A stretch of 64,000 bases of DNA from Clostridium beijerinckii (GCF_018223745.1 NZ_CP073653.1:5617501-5681500); one strand, 5' to 3'. Positions 35,693-44,851 are shown, counted from the stretch's first letter. The notes: generated by a model from the letters alone, not told the origin. A program made the numbers and translations.

Positions 35693-36556
35693 TTACATAC
35701 CTCCTAAGTCGTCCATATTACCACCTGATTTTTGGTATAACCATACAAGTACCAAAGTAATTACAATTAAAAATATTGAAATTGCTGATCCGAGTGGCCA
35801 ATTCCTGGCGGTTATAAATTGAGTTCTAATAACATTACCAATTACTTGAGTTTTACTTCCTCCAAGTAAGTCAGTAACAAAGAAATATCCTAATGAAGGA
35901 ATAAATACTAGAATACTGCCTGCAAATATTCCCGGCATCGTAAGTGGTAAGGTAACTTTCATAAAAGAAGTAATAGGTTTTGCTCCTAAATCACTACAGG
36001 CTTCCAAAAGCGATTTATCCAATTTTTCAATTGAGCTATATAAAGGTAAAATCATGAATGGTAATAACATATATACTAGACCTATCATTACCCCGGTTGT
36101 ATTATATACTAGTTGAAGTGGTTCATTAATTAATCCTAATTTCAACAATAGTGAATTGATAATACCGTCCTTGCGAAGTAAATTGATCCATCCAAAAAGT
36201 CTAATTAACGAACTTACCAAGAAAGGAACTATTACCATAGCCATAAAAACTATCTTCTTTATAGTTGTTTTTTGGGCTATAAAGTAAGTAAATGGATATG
36301 CAATTACTATGCAGATTACAGTCGTAAAGGTCGAAATCAAAAATGATTCACCAAAAACCTTTAAATATAACGGATCAAATACTTGTACAAAATTATTTAA
36401 TGTAAATCCAATAACAACTCCACCATAAGTCCCCTTATTCATAAAACTCATAACGAAGACATAAATAAATGGAATAGCCACTAGCAAAATCATCCATGCT
36501 GAAACTGGACCAACTGTGGTTATAAGAGGCATGTTTATTTTCTTTTTACTTTTCAT
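35693..36556 (-). CDS. potB: spermidine/putrescine ABC transporter permease PotB
   Basis: A 287-residue permease with six predicted helices and the coupling loop LEACSDLGAKPITSFMKVTLP. FMNKGTYGGVVIGFTLNNFVQVFDPLY matches the PotB external loop. AAGGAGGTGCTTAA precedes the ATG. It is 12 bp after potA. Confidence 0.93.
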   Translation of the reverse strand: MKSKKKINMPLITTVGPVSAWMILLVAIPFIYVFVMSFMNKGTYGGVVIGFTLNNFVQVFDPLYLKVFGESFLISTFTTVICIVIAYPFTYFIAQKTTIKKIVFMAMVIVPFLVSSLIRLFGWINLLRKDGIINSLLLKLGLINEPLQLVYNTTGVMIGLVYMLLPFMILPLYSSIEKLDKSLLEACSDLGAKPITSFMKVTLPLTMPGIFAGSILVFIPSLGYFFVTDLLGGSKTQVIGNVIRTQFITARNWPLGSAISIFLIVITLVLVWLYQKSGGNMDDLGGM

Positions 36557-36568
36557 TTAAGCACCTCC

Positions 36569-37696
36569 TTATTTTGTTTGGTTCTCTACTGTAAATACGG
36601 GATTATCTACAACATTGAAGACTTCTTGGCTTTGTGATTTAATAACAACTGCATCTTCCTTTTCCCAATACACATATACTTCTGAACCTATTGGTAGTAA
36701 TTCCACTTTTGGAGTAGTATTCATCTTTATCTCCATTCCTGTTGGAAGCATAATTATTGTTTTATTAACATTCCCAATATAGACATGCTCTTTTACTTTT
36801 CCTACAAGAGTAAATCCTTCTATCGCTTCCTTAGATAATCTTATATTTTCAGGCCTTACTAGAACATAAATTATTTCATTATCCATAACCTGAGAATCCA
36901 ATACTATAGCATCTCCATTTTCTAATTTTACTCTTGATAAATCATTCTCTAACTTATTAGCAACTCCATAAAAAATATTTGATTCTCCAATAAAATCTGC
37001 CACAAATTTAGATTTTGGCCTTTCATATATTTCCTTTGGTGTTCCTATTTGCTCTAAATCTCCTCCATACATAATTGCAATTCTATCACTCATTGTAAGT
37101 GCTTCCTCTTGATCATGAGTGACATAAACAAATGTAATTCCCAACTTTTTTTGAAGACGCTTCAATTCAAATTGCATTTGCTTTCTTAATTTTAAATCCA
37201 AAGCTCCTAAAGGTTCATCTAGAAGCAAAACCTTTGGTCTATTTATAAGGGCTCTTCCTATTGCAACCCTTTGTTTTTGTCCACCTGATAATTGATCTGG
37301 TTTTCTATTTTCAAATCCCACTAGCTGCACTAGCTCGAGAATTTCTGTAACACGCTGTTTAATTTCTGCTTTGTTAACTTTCTTGACTGATAATCCAAAA
37401 GCTAAATTATCATAAATAGTCATATGAGGAAATAGTGCATAGTTTTGGAAAACTGTATTTACTTCTCTCTCATAAGGTTCAGAGTTTTGAACCTCTTCCC
37501 CCTCAATATAAATGCTTCCACTAGTAGGTGTTTCGAAGCCTGCTATCATTCTCAAGGTTGTAGTTTTACCACAACCCGAGGGGCCAAGCATAGTTAAAAA
37601 TTCACCTTTTTTTATATCAATAAATAGATCTCTAACTACATGATTATCTCCGTATTTTTTATTTATATTATCTATTTTCACGATAACCTCAGACAT
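36569..37696 (-). CDS. potA: spermidine/putrescine ABC transporter ATPase PotA
   Basis: A 375-residue ABC ATPase with Walker A GPSGCGKTT, the signature LSGGQKQRVAIGRAL, Walker B VLLLDEPLGALD and H-loop YVTHDQEEAL. A C-terminal TOBE-type domain follows (about 280-360). Length and layout match PotA/UgpC-type subunits. The order potD-potA-potB-potC on one strand with short gaps indicates one operon. Confidence 0.94.
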   Translation of the reverse strand: MSEVIVKIDNINKKYGDNHVVRDLFIDIKKGEFLTMLGPSGCGKTTTLRMIAGFETPTSGSIYIEGEEVQNSEPYEREVNTVFQNYALFPHMTIYDNLAFGLSVKKVNKAEIKQRVTEILELVQLVGFENRKPDQLSGGQKQRVAIGRALINRPKVLLLDEPLGALDLKLRKQMQFELKRLQKKLGITFVYVTHDQEEALTMSDRIAIMYGGDLEQIGTPKEIYERPKSKFVADFIGESNIFYGVANKLENDLSRVKLENGDAIVLDSQVMDNEIIYVLVRPENIRLSKEAIEGFTLVGKVKEHVYIGNVNKTIIMLPTGMEIKMNTTPKVELLPIGSEVYVYWEKEDAVVIKSQSQEVFNVVDNPVFTVENQTK

Positions 37697-37727
37697 TTAA
37701 TCCCCTCCAAAGTCTTATTTTTCACCC

Positions 37728-38822
37728 TTATCCTTTAAACTTAGTCCATAAGTCAGTTATCTTTGATACATTTTCTCCAATGTCTTGTAAACCTTGACTT
37801 TTCTTCATTTCAGCCTCCGGGATATTCATAATATTGTTATTTTTAAAGTCGTCTCCTAGAATATCTTTGGCTGCTTTGTTTGGATTTACATATGGGAAAG
37901 TCTTTGAAATAGTAGCACTTACTTCTGGATCTAATATATAGTTCATTAGTAAGTCTGCATTCTCAGAATTCTTAGCTCCGTTCACTTTCATCATCATATC
38001 AAATGTGAAGTAAATGCCTTCTTCTGGATAAACTACTTTAATTGCTGGATTCTCCTTAGCTGCTAAAGCGCATTCACCTCCATAAACAAGGCCTAATGAA
38101 CACTCACCATTTAATAATAATGTTTTTGGACTATCACCATTGAATGCATGAATATTTGGTTTCAATTGTGTTAAAAAGTCCTCTGCTTTCTTTAATCCTT
38201 CATCGCTTGTATCATTTATCTTATATCCATTTGTCATTAATCCAATCCCGACTATTGGCCTAGCATCCTCAACAACAACCATAGTATCTTTATACTTAGG
38301 ATTCAATAAATCTTTATATGATTTTATATTATCCTTAATTTTATCTGTATTAACTGCGATTAATATGCTTGTACCCAAATAAGGAATACTGTATTCATTT
38401 TTAGGATCATTTGCTTCATGTAAATATTGCTCATCAATATTTTTGAAGTTCTCTATTTTACTTGTATCTAATTTTTGAATCAAATCTTGAGATTTTAGTA
38501 TATTAATATCTTGAGCCGGGCCAATAATCATATCATATGTCCCTTTACTTCCTGATTTAACTTTTGCAAGCATTTCATCTGGATCAGTAAATGTAGTCAT
38601 ATTAACTGTAACCCCATACTTTTCTTCAAAGCCTTTTAGGACGTCATCTGGCAGATATTCGGACCAGCAGATAACATTTAATTCCTTACTTTCACCAGAA
38701 TTTTCACCTGTACTTCCATTAGAAGTTGATTGAGTATTTGAACCACAGCCAGATAAACTCATTGTTACCATGCATCCTATTGTTATACTTAATATAAGTT
38801 TCTTTAATATACCTTTTATCAT
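37728..38822 (-). CDS. potD: spermidine/putrescine-binding lipoprotein PotD
   Basis: A 364-residue binding protein. The signal peptide ends in lipobox LSGC (Cys26), then a Ser/Gly-rich linker leads to ELNVICWSEYLPDDVLKGFE, the characteristic PotD/PotF start. Family features LGTSILIAVNTDKIKD and LVYGGECALAAKENP follow. It sets the specificity of the Pot system; whether it prefers putrescine or spermidine cannot be judged here. AGAGGAGTGATTTAG precedes the ATG. It is first in the operon, 130 bp after the PII-like gene and its terminator. Confidence 0.93.
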   Translation of the reverse strand: MIKGILKKLILSITIGCMVTMSLSGCGSNTQSTSNGSTGENSGESKELNVICWSEYLPDDVLKGFEEKYGVTVNMTTFTDPDEMLAKVKSGSKGTYDMIIGPAQDINILKSQDLIQKLDTSKIENFKNIDEQYLHEANDPKNEYSIPYLGTSILIAVNTDKIKDNIKSYKDLLNPKYKDTMVVVEDARPIVGIGLMTNGYKINDTSDEGLKKAEDFLTQLKPNIHAFNGDSPKTLLLNGECSLGLVYGGECALAAKENPAIKVVYPEEGIYFTFDMMMKVNGAKNSENADLLMNYILDPEVSATISKTFPYVNPNKAAKDILGDDFKNNNIMNIPEAEMKKSQGLQDIGENVSKITDLWTKFKG

Positions 38823-38890
38823 CTAAATCACTCCTCTAAATAAAAATAGCTTTTATGCTTATAATTTCCTGAATCTTCTATCATGAGCTA

Positions 38891-38930
38891 AAACAAAAAA
38901 GTGCATAAAGATATTCATACCTTTATGCAC
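38891..38930 (-). terminator. intrinsic terminator after the PII-like gene
   Basis: GTGCATAAAG (38901-38910) pairs perfectly with CTTTATGCAC (38921-38930) around a 10-base loop, followed by TTTTTTGTTTTAG on the minus strand. It separates the PII-like gene from potD, so pot expression depends on readthrough or on a promoter squeezed into the remaining 70 bp. Confidence 0.85.
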
Positions 38931-38952
38931 CCTTGCATCTAAATATTTATAA

Positions 38953-39300
38953 TTATAAAGCCTTACTTCCTCTTTCACCTGTCCTAATACGAACAACTTG
39001 TTCTATATTTCTAACAAAAATTTTTCCATCTCCAACATTGCCAGTTCCTACCTTGTCTATTACTGATAAGATAATATCTTCTATTATATTGTCCTCTACT
39101 ACTGCCTCGACTTTAATTTTGGGTAATAAATTTATATTTGTTTTTAAACCCTTAATCTCATTTACACCTTCTAGCGAGCCTCTTTGAGTTCCACATCCCA
39201 TTGCAGTTGATATTGTCATTCCACCACAGTGGTATTCATCCAAAATACTTTTAATAATTTCTAATTTTTCCGGTCTTATAATTAATACTATTTCTTTCAT
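38953..39300 (-). CDS. PII-like signalling protein linked to the pot operon
   Basis: A 115-residue GlnB/GlnK-family protein. The start is ATG 39300 (MKEIVLIIRPEKLE) with GGGAGGAGAGAGGTT upstream. Conserved PII parts are the GCGTQRG nucleotide-site segment with its Gln, NINLLPKIKVEAVV, GTGNVGDGKIFV and RIRTGERG. The T-loop between QRG and NINLL is about three residues longer than in typical clostridial GlnB and lacks the usual uridylylated Tyr. It is beside potDABC rather than amtB. A PII subfamily named PotN, encoded beside potABCD in some Firmicutes, is a likely home; assignment is by context. It may sense energy state or 2-oxoglutarate and gate the polyamine transporter. Confidence 0.85.
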   Translation of the reverse strand: MKEIVLIIRPEKLEIIKSILDEYHCGGMTISTAMGCGTQRGSLEGVNEIKGLKTNINLLPKIKVEAVVEDNIIEDIILSVIDKVGTGNVGDGKIFVRNIEQVVRIRTGERGSKAL

Positions 39301-39466
39301 AACCTCTCTCCTCCCTAATTGCAAAATTATATACAAACTTCCATCTAAACAACTATTTCACTACTTCTTGTGAATAATATACTATCAAAATCTTTTTATA
39401 ACAATTCACCAAAAACACCATTTTAATTATCCTTTTTAATATATAGATACCCCTAAAGTAGTATTC

Positions 39467-40228
39467 TCATCCTCTTTCTTTAACCATCTTAAATAGCTGA
39501 ACTCTATTCTTAATACCTAGCTTTCTATATATATTAAGTACATGTTTCTTTAATGTATTATTTGTAATGCATAATTTATTGCTAATCTCACTGTTCTCTA
39601 ATCCATTCATTAGTTCACATAACACAGCTTCCTCCCTTTTGGTTAATCCATAAGTATCTACACACTGGGAAATAGATATTTTTTCTCCACCCATGGAATT
39701 ATTATTTAGATCCTGATATAACCTAAAGGCTAAATGTTCTTTAATAATATCAAGTACAAAAGAATCCTCATATATAAAATCTTCTTTTCCTTTTATTCTA
39801 AAGAAACATACTACACCAACAAACTGATTTTTGTGTGCCAATATCATATTTAGTGTATGATGCCAATTGTTAGGTTCAAAGTACTTTTTATAGTATTCCG
39901 TCTCTACTCTCTTTTTCTCTGAAATAATATCACTTTCTCTATATACTTTACTTTTACCACCAAACATTAATCCCCTGCTATAATCTATACCGTCATACTT
40001 GTCCATGTAATTTTCATCCGCTCTAGGCTTATAATTGTAAAATACTGGTTTAACCAATGTATGGCTATTTAATTCTGATGCAATATAAAAATCAGCACTA
40101 TCAAAATCTAAAACTAAAGCCATCTGAGTAAGGAAATTTTTTCGCATAGTAGTAGAATTCTCAATAGAATTAATCTGATATACTATATTGTTAATAACCA
40201 TCCAATCATTTGTTTCTAAACTACGCAT
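39467..40228 (-). CDS. LuxR-type transcriptional regulator (second paralogue)
   Basis: A 253-residue regulator with the same build as 30541-31293: a GAF-like N-terminal domain (WMVINNIVYQINSIENSTTM, FVGVVCFFRIKGKEDFIYED) and a C-terminal LuxR/GerE helix-turn-helix (LTKREEAVLCELM, LENSEISNKLCITNNTLKKH, IYRKLGIKN). It has no receiver domain, so it is not a two-component regulator. AGGAAAGGAAGTTTTAGCAA precedes the ATG. It sits upstream of the PII-like gene and pot operon in the same direction and probably controls them. Confidence 0.88.
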   Translation of the reverse strand: MRSLETNDWMVINNIVYQINSIENSTTMRKNFLTQMALVLDFDSADFYIASELNSHTLVKPVFYNYKPRADENYMDKYDGIDYSRGLMFGGKSKVYRESDIISEKKRVETEYYKKYFEPNNWHHTLNMILAHKNQFVGVVCFFRIKGKEDFIYEDSFVLDIIKEHLAFRLYQDLNNNSMGGEKISISQCVDTYGLTKREEAVLCELMNGLENSEISNKLCITNNTLKKHVLNIYRKLGIKNRVQLFKMVKERG

Positions 40229-40261
40229 TTGCTAAAACTTCCTTTCCTAAAGTATTGAATA

Positions 40262-40317
40262 ATATAAAATAAGAGGCATATGTAATTCTCTTAATGAGAT
40301 ATTTACATATGCCTCTT
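40262..40317 (-). terminator. intrinsic terminator after the Cys-rich mini-gene
   Basis: AAGAGGCATATGTAA (40271-40285) pairs perfectly with TTACATATGCCTCTT (40303-40317). On the minus strand ATTTTATATTATT follows. It lies between the small Cys-rich ORF and the LuxR gene. Confidence 0.85.
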
Positions 40318-40447
40318 TGCACATATCAATTTACTTATACATTATTTTACTCTTTCACTATTCGCCTTTCAACATTATCATTTGATTATTTTTTATACTA
40401 AACATACTCCTTTAGGAGTACATTTAAAGTAATTATAAAGTTATATT

Positions 40448-40624
40448 TTAATTGTCTTCATCAAAATATAATACTGATTCAGTTTCTCTACAATATTTAA
40501 CGCACATACACTGTGCCAATTTTCTTGGACATTTATAACATAAACAAGTCAGATCCTTTCCATTACATCTTCCTTGCTTTAGTTCTCCACAATCTCCGCA
40601 ATTTACTCCATTTCCTGCTGGCAT
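40448..40624 (-). CDS. small Cys-rich protein of unknown function
   Basis: A 58-codon ORF begins MPAGNGVNCGDCGELKQGRC and contains nine cysteines (positions 9, 12, 20, 27, 29, 32, 39, 41, 45), arranged partly as CxxC and CxC pairs, with an acidic tail (YFDEDN). AAAGGAG lies 12-13 bases upstream of the ATG, and a clear terminator follows, so it is likely a real transcription unit. The pattern suggests zinc or Fe-S binding. I recognise no family. It may be monocistronic between the M13 peptidase and LuxR genes. Confidence 0.7.
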   Translation of the reverse strand: MPAGNGVNCGDCGELKQGRCNGKDLTCLCYKCPRKLAQCMCVKYCRETESVLYFDEDN

Positions 40625-40707
40625 AATAGCATCACTACTCCTTTAATTTTATACTTACATTATTATTAACTCAAAATTAATGAATGTCAAATTATAAGCC
40701 ATTAATA

Positions 40708-40743
40708 AATAAATAGATAGCTTTTTTGAAAAGCTACCTATTT
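40708..40743 (-). terminator. intrinsic terminator after the M13 peptidase
   Basis: AAATAGATAGCTTTT (40711-40725) pairs with AAAAGCTACCTATTT (40729-40743) with one mismatch and a 3-base loop. It lies about 27 bp downstream of the peptidase stop, with a T-rich stretch on the minus strand. Confidence 0.8.
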
Positions 40744-40769
40744 TTCACTTAAAACATATAAGATATCAT

Positions 40770-42800
40770 TTACCAAATTCCTATTCTATCCCCCGGCTTA
40801 ACATACATACCATCTTTTTCAGTAATTCCATATGTGTCATAGAACTTTTGAAATTGTGGTAGGACTGCATTTACTCTAACCTTATTAGGAGAGTGAACAT
40901 CTATGATTAATGCATATGTTGCATATTCTTTTGTTGTTATTTGCCTCCAAGTAACTGCATAACTTTCAAAAAACGCTTTATAATTTGCATTATTCATTTC
41001 GCCTAGTATATCTAAAAGACAGGATACTCCACCTATATCTGCAATATTTTCTCCCACAGTAAGATTGCCATCTAACTTTTCACCAGGCATTGCTTCAATC
41101 TGACTATAAAAATTTGCAACCTTTTGAGTCTTTTGCATAAATTCTTTATAATCCTCTTCGGTCCACCAATTATTAAGGTTACCATCAGAATCATATTGGG
41201 CCCCAGTATTATCAAAAGCATGGCTAATTTCATGACCAATAATAACTCCAATTCCACCTAAATTAACTTCCTTAGGTGCATTTACATCATAAAAATGGCC
41301 TTGAATTATTCCGCCTGGTATAATAATCGAATTTTCTGTTGCACTATAAAAAGCATTGACTGTTTGAGGTTTAAACTGATCTTCATCTTTATCCACTAGT
41401 TTGTTTATTTTATTAAACATCTTATCACGCTCAAATATTCTAAGTGTCATTGCATTTTGGAAAAGTGATCCACCTTCTTCGTATGATTTAATATCTAACT
41501 TTGAATAATCATTCCAACTGTCAGGATACGCTATCTTTATCTTTAACTTATCTAGCTTATCAATAGCATTTTTTTTAGTTTGACTACTCATCCAATCAAG
41601 ATTATCAATTCTCTTTTTGTAAACTGCTATAATATCCTTTGTTATGGATTCTACATCTTTTTTAGTCTTTTCAGGAACATATTTTTCAGAATAAAGTCTT
41701 CCAATAGCCATTCCCATCATAGAATTTACATTATCAACGGCCTCTTCCTCTTTTGATACATTACCAGTTATGCCTAGCATATTACTTGCGTATTCTTTAT
41801 TGGCATTTTCAAAATCCTCACTTAAATAATTTGATGCATATAGTAAATTAACTATTTCAATATAATTTTTAATGAGAGGTAAATTTTCTTGATTATATAA
41901 TTTATTAAATGCTTTCAACCATTCTGGATCTTCTAAAATAATCTTATTAGCTTTGTCTATTCCCATATAATTCATAATTTCTGGTAGATTTAAATTAGGA
42001 GCTAAATTATTTAATTCTGCTACTGTATATACATTATATTGTTCATCAATCAAATTCTTAGTTGTAGACTTTTCCTTTTTTCCTTTAATATACGGAGCTA
42101 CCATTTCTTCAAATTTAAACATATCATCAACTTTTTTCTGAGATTCTTGTTGAGTATATCCACTTAACATCAATATTTTATTATAATAATCTTCCGTTAA
42201 CTTACGCTCTTTTTTGCTATTCTCTGTTGGATTAGTATATTCATCTGAATCCCCTAAACTAAGCGCAGTAGGACTTATATAAAGTATATTTGTTTTCACA
42301 TCTTTTATATCTTTTTCTACAGAAAACTTTATTGTTGAGTTTAATATCCTCTTATCCTTCCAGAGCTTAGTAATATCATCTATTGTTCCAATTGATTTAA
42401 TTTCATCTAAATTTTCCTTTACTGGTTTTATCCCTTCTCTATTTCTTGCTTCTATATTTAAAGTATTATTGTAAATATTTATTATTTTCTTCTCATCACT
42501 ATTTTCTTTATACGCATCCTTATTAATCAACAAATTGTTAATTATATCTTTGATTTGTTCTGTTACTTTATTCTCAACATCATCAAAAGTAGACGCAGTA
42601 GATTTTCCATCTTCAATTTTAGCATTTTTAATCCAATCACTATTTACTGCATCATAAAAATCATCATTTAATCTTACTCCTTGACTATTGTTTGTTACTG
42701 ATGATTCCTCTGCCATTGCAACATTATGTGATCCATTAGATACAACCAGCATAAATGCTACTATACTTGCTACTATACTTAACTTTTTAATTTTTTTCAT
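40770..42800 (-). CDS. secreted M13 (neprilysin/PepO-like) metalloendopeptidase
   Basis: A 676-residue zinc endopeptidase of oligopeptides. A signal peptide (KKIKKLSIVASIVAFMLVV, cut near AMA-EE) directs export. The N-terminal M13 domain starts RLNDDFYDAVNSDWIKNAKI. The zinc site is HEISH at 523-527 with the third ligand Glu in GENIAD at 583-588. The substrate motif NAFYSATENSIIIPGGI and the C-terminal GDRIGIW are typical. Full length for the family. Its role is probably in peptide turnover at the cell surface. AGAGGTGTAGTA precedes the ATG. Monocistronic. Confidence 0.93.
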   Translation of the reverse strand: MKKIKKLSIVASIVAFMLVVSNGSHNVAMAEESSVTNNSQGVRLNDDFYDAVNSDWIKNAKIEDGKSTASTFDDVENKVTEQIKDIINNLLINKDAYKENSDEKKIINIYNNTLNIEARNREGIKPVKENLDEIKSIGTIDDITKLWKDKRILNSTIKFSVEKDIKDVKTNILYISPTALSLGDSDEYTNPTENSKKERKLTEDYYNKILMLSGYTQQESQKKVDDMFKFEEMVAPYIKGKKEKSTTKNLIDEQYNVYTVAELNNLAPNLNLPEIMNYMGIDKANKIILEDPEWLKAFNKLYNQENLPLIKNYIEIVNLLYASNYLSEDFENANKEYASNMLGITGNVSKEEEAVDNVNSMMGMAIGRLYSEKYVPEKTKKDVESITKDIIAVYKKRIDNLDWMSSQTKKNAIDKLDKLKIKIAYPDSWNDYSKLDIKSYEEGGSLFQNAMTLRIFERDKMFNKINKLVDKDEDQFKPQTVNAFYSATENSIIIPGGIIQGHFYDVNAPKEVNLGGIGVIIGHEISHAFDNTGAQYDSDGNLNNWWTEEDYKEFMQKTQKVANFYSQIEAMPGEKLDGNLTVGENIADIGGVSCLLDILGEMNNANYKAFFESYAVTWRQITTKEYATYALIIDVHSPNKVRVNAVLPQFQKFYDTYGITEKDGMYVKPGDRIGIW

Positions 42801-42943
42801 TACTACACCTCTCTTTCAGGATAGCTTTTTATAATTAGCTTTTATAACCTAATATTAACCTCTGTTTATATTACATGTGCAATAATATTTATTATGTTTC
42901 ACTAATAAAAACTACTCCCTAGCCCCTTTAGCTTATGAAATTC

Positions 42944-44218
42944 TTAGTGGTTTGCCTTGTCCAGATAAATATATCCATATAAATAATTGGTATCATATAT
43001 TTCTCTATACCTAAAAGTTACACCATTCCAAGTTGATTCTGATATATAAATTTTACCACCATCTATTTTTTCAACTATTGCTACATGTCCATCGCCTCCA
43101 GAATTAGGCATGTTAGATTTCCAAACTGCAATAGCTCCTACTCTAGGTTGAGAACCATACTGGTATTTACCGCTTTTTTGATTTGCGTCCCACCATTCAT
43201 AGGCATTTCCTATAAATCCTGCATCACTTGGCTTTACTCCTGTAATTTCCCAAGCGCGTCCCCAAGCATACCATGTACAATTTCCTTTAATCGGTTTTCC
43301 TCCACTATAAAATGGTGGCGAAAGTTTAACTTTATAAAAAAGATTATCATCAGAATAGTAATACTTATTATCTGTACTTGGCTGTGTATTCCTTATATCA
43401 CTAAGCGAACTACTGATCGCATTAGAATTTTTATTATCTACTGATGGAGTACCTACACTAGAATTAGGTATATTAGAAGAGCTTGGACTCTTTGTTGTAT
43501 CATCTTCAGGTTTATTAAACGTGACCCATTTAGAGCTTACCCATCCCCTTTTTCCATTTATTATTATGGGATAGAATCCATTTTTTTCATCATCAACAAT
43601 TTTAACCTGTGCACCTCTGTATATATTATCAATTATATCTGACGAAGTTGATGCATCTGATCGAACGTTTAATGAATCATTATTTGTCGCAACATATGCA
43701 ATACGAGAATTTGTGTCATCCTTTACACCATTTACATTCTCTGATCCACTTTCTATTTGCTCAGTATTACCATTTAGCATTTCTCCGCTATCAGAGAAAG
43801 TATAAACTTTGCCACTTATGCCTAATGTTCCAGTTTCCATTTCTCCACTAAAATTAGTATAATACCAAGTGCCATTGTCATTTACCCATCCTATGCTCAT
43901 TACCCCATCATTATTAAAGTGATACCACTTTTCACCAACCTTTTTCCAACCTATAGTCATCTCTCCACTATTAGATAGGTTGTACCATTTTCCATTATCA
44001 CTAAGCCATCCTGTTTTCATTATTCCATCTGTATTAAAATAATACCACTTTTCATCAATTTCTTTCCAACCAGTAGTTTTAATATCTCCATCTAACCAAC
44101 TCCAACCATTGTTCTTATCATTAATCCATTTAGCTGATGCTGAGATATAACACATGTTTGTTACCATTAGAGTTGTCATTCCCGTTATTATAATCTTTTT
44201 AAGAAATTCTTTGTTCAC
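42944..44218 (-). CDS. secreted cell-wall hydrolase: wall-binding repeats, SH3b and CHAP
   Basis: A 424-residue exported protein starting at GTG 44218 with AAGGGG 8 bases upstream. A signal peptide (about 1-29, ISASA) precedes four to five choline-binding-type repeats (about 38-150) of the form GWxxxxxKWYYFNxxGxMxxG. Then come a bacterial SH3 domain (about 172-236, LNVRSDASTSSDIID), a Ser/Asn-rich linker, and a C-terminal CHAP amidase/endopeptidase with Cys314 (KGNCTWYAWGR) and His378 (GDGHVAIVE). It likely cleaves peptidoglycan during growth or autolysis. Confidence 0.92.
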   Translation of the reverse strand: MNKEFLKKIIITGMTTLMVTNMCYISASAKWINDKNNGWSWLDGDIKTTGWKEIDEKWYYFNTDGIMKTGWLSDNGKWYNLSNSGEMTIGWKKVGEKWYHFNNDGVMSIGWVNDNGTWYYTNFSGEMETGTLGISGKVYTFSDSGEMLNGNTEQIESGSENVNGVKDDTNSRIAYVATNNDSLNVRSDASTSSDIIDNIYRGAQVKIVDDEKNGFYPIIINGKRGWVSSKWVTFNKPEDDTTKSPSSSNIPNSSVGTPSVDNKNSNAISSSLSDIRNTQPSTDNKYYYSDDNLFYKVKLSPPFYSGGKPIKGNCTWYAWGRAWEITGVKPSDAGFIGNAYEWWDANQKSGKYQYGSQPRVGAIAVWKSNMPNSGGDGHVAIVEKIDGGKIYISESTWNGVTFRYREIYDTNYLYGYIYLDKANH

Positions 44219-44561
44219 TTTCTTTTCCCCTTCATAAATTATTTCTTATACGTAACTCATAATATACTCTTTTATTGTTTATACATAAAAAATTACTACA
44301 TTAATTTCAATATAAAACTAATCTCAATAAGTTAAAAGAGTCCCCCCTTGGAAAATAAATAATACTCTAGGAATTTTAATCCTTATACATTAAATATTAA
44401 CTCAAAATCACTTAATTAACAAACATAATTATAATTAAAAATAACAAAATCTGTATTTAGAAACATAATAAACTTTTTATATTTCTAAATACAGACAATC
44501 TTTAAACAATTATTAAATTTTGCAATGTCAAAATTCTCTAAATGAAAATTCTAAAACTCAA
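44219..44561. terminator. spacer holding the bofA-side terminator
   Basis: Within this 343-bp gap, CTGTATTTAGAAA (44451-44463) is perfectly inverted at 44482-44494, followed on the minus strand by ATTTTGTTATTTTT. That makes it the likely terminator of the recR-DUF2508-bofA run. The rest is AT-rich without ORFs and should include the promoter of the CHAP gene. Confidence 0.7.
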
Positions 44562-44831
44562 TTAAAGAAATAACCTTATTATAATCAAAACAATAACACC
44601 AGGAACTCCAAAAAAACCTGCTATCAAAGCGGTAATTGGATTAATCGCCAGCGAAAAATTAACATTTATGCCTATTAATCCGAGATTTGCAATTATAAAA
44701 TTAGCTGAATATAATATTACAACGCCTATGATACCATTTATAAGTATTTTTATCGGCCATTTTAATAATCTTATCATTAAAAATAATAATATTATGCCTG
44801 CTAATCCATATATTAAATATTGTCCCTCCAT
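44562..44831 (-). CDS. bofA: BofA-family pro-sigmaK processing inhibitor-like protein
   Basis: An 89-residue, very hydrophobic membrane protein. The start is ATG 44831 with GGGGGAG 6 bases upstream; the GTG at 44846 overlaps that site. Conserved BofA features are the late AINPITALIAGFFGVPGVIVL segment and a preceding NxxGxxGxxxL helix. In Bacillus BofA holds back the SpoIVFB protease in sporulation; clostridial homologues exist without clear proof of the same role. The order recR, DUF2508, bofA is conserved in clostridia. Confidence 0.88.
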   Translation of the reverse strand: MEGQYLIYGLAGIILLFLMIRLLKWPIKILINGIIGVVILYSANFIIANLGLIGINVNFSLAINPITALIAGFFGVPGVIVLIIIRLFL

Positions 44832-44851
44832 ATTTAGCTCCCCCACTTTAT

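Noticed and set aside
43085..43851. Plus-strand open frames opposite the CHAP gene
   Set aside because: They lack ribosome binding sites and show low-complexity composition; they are antisense shadows of a well-supported gene.
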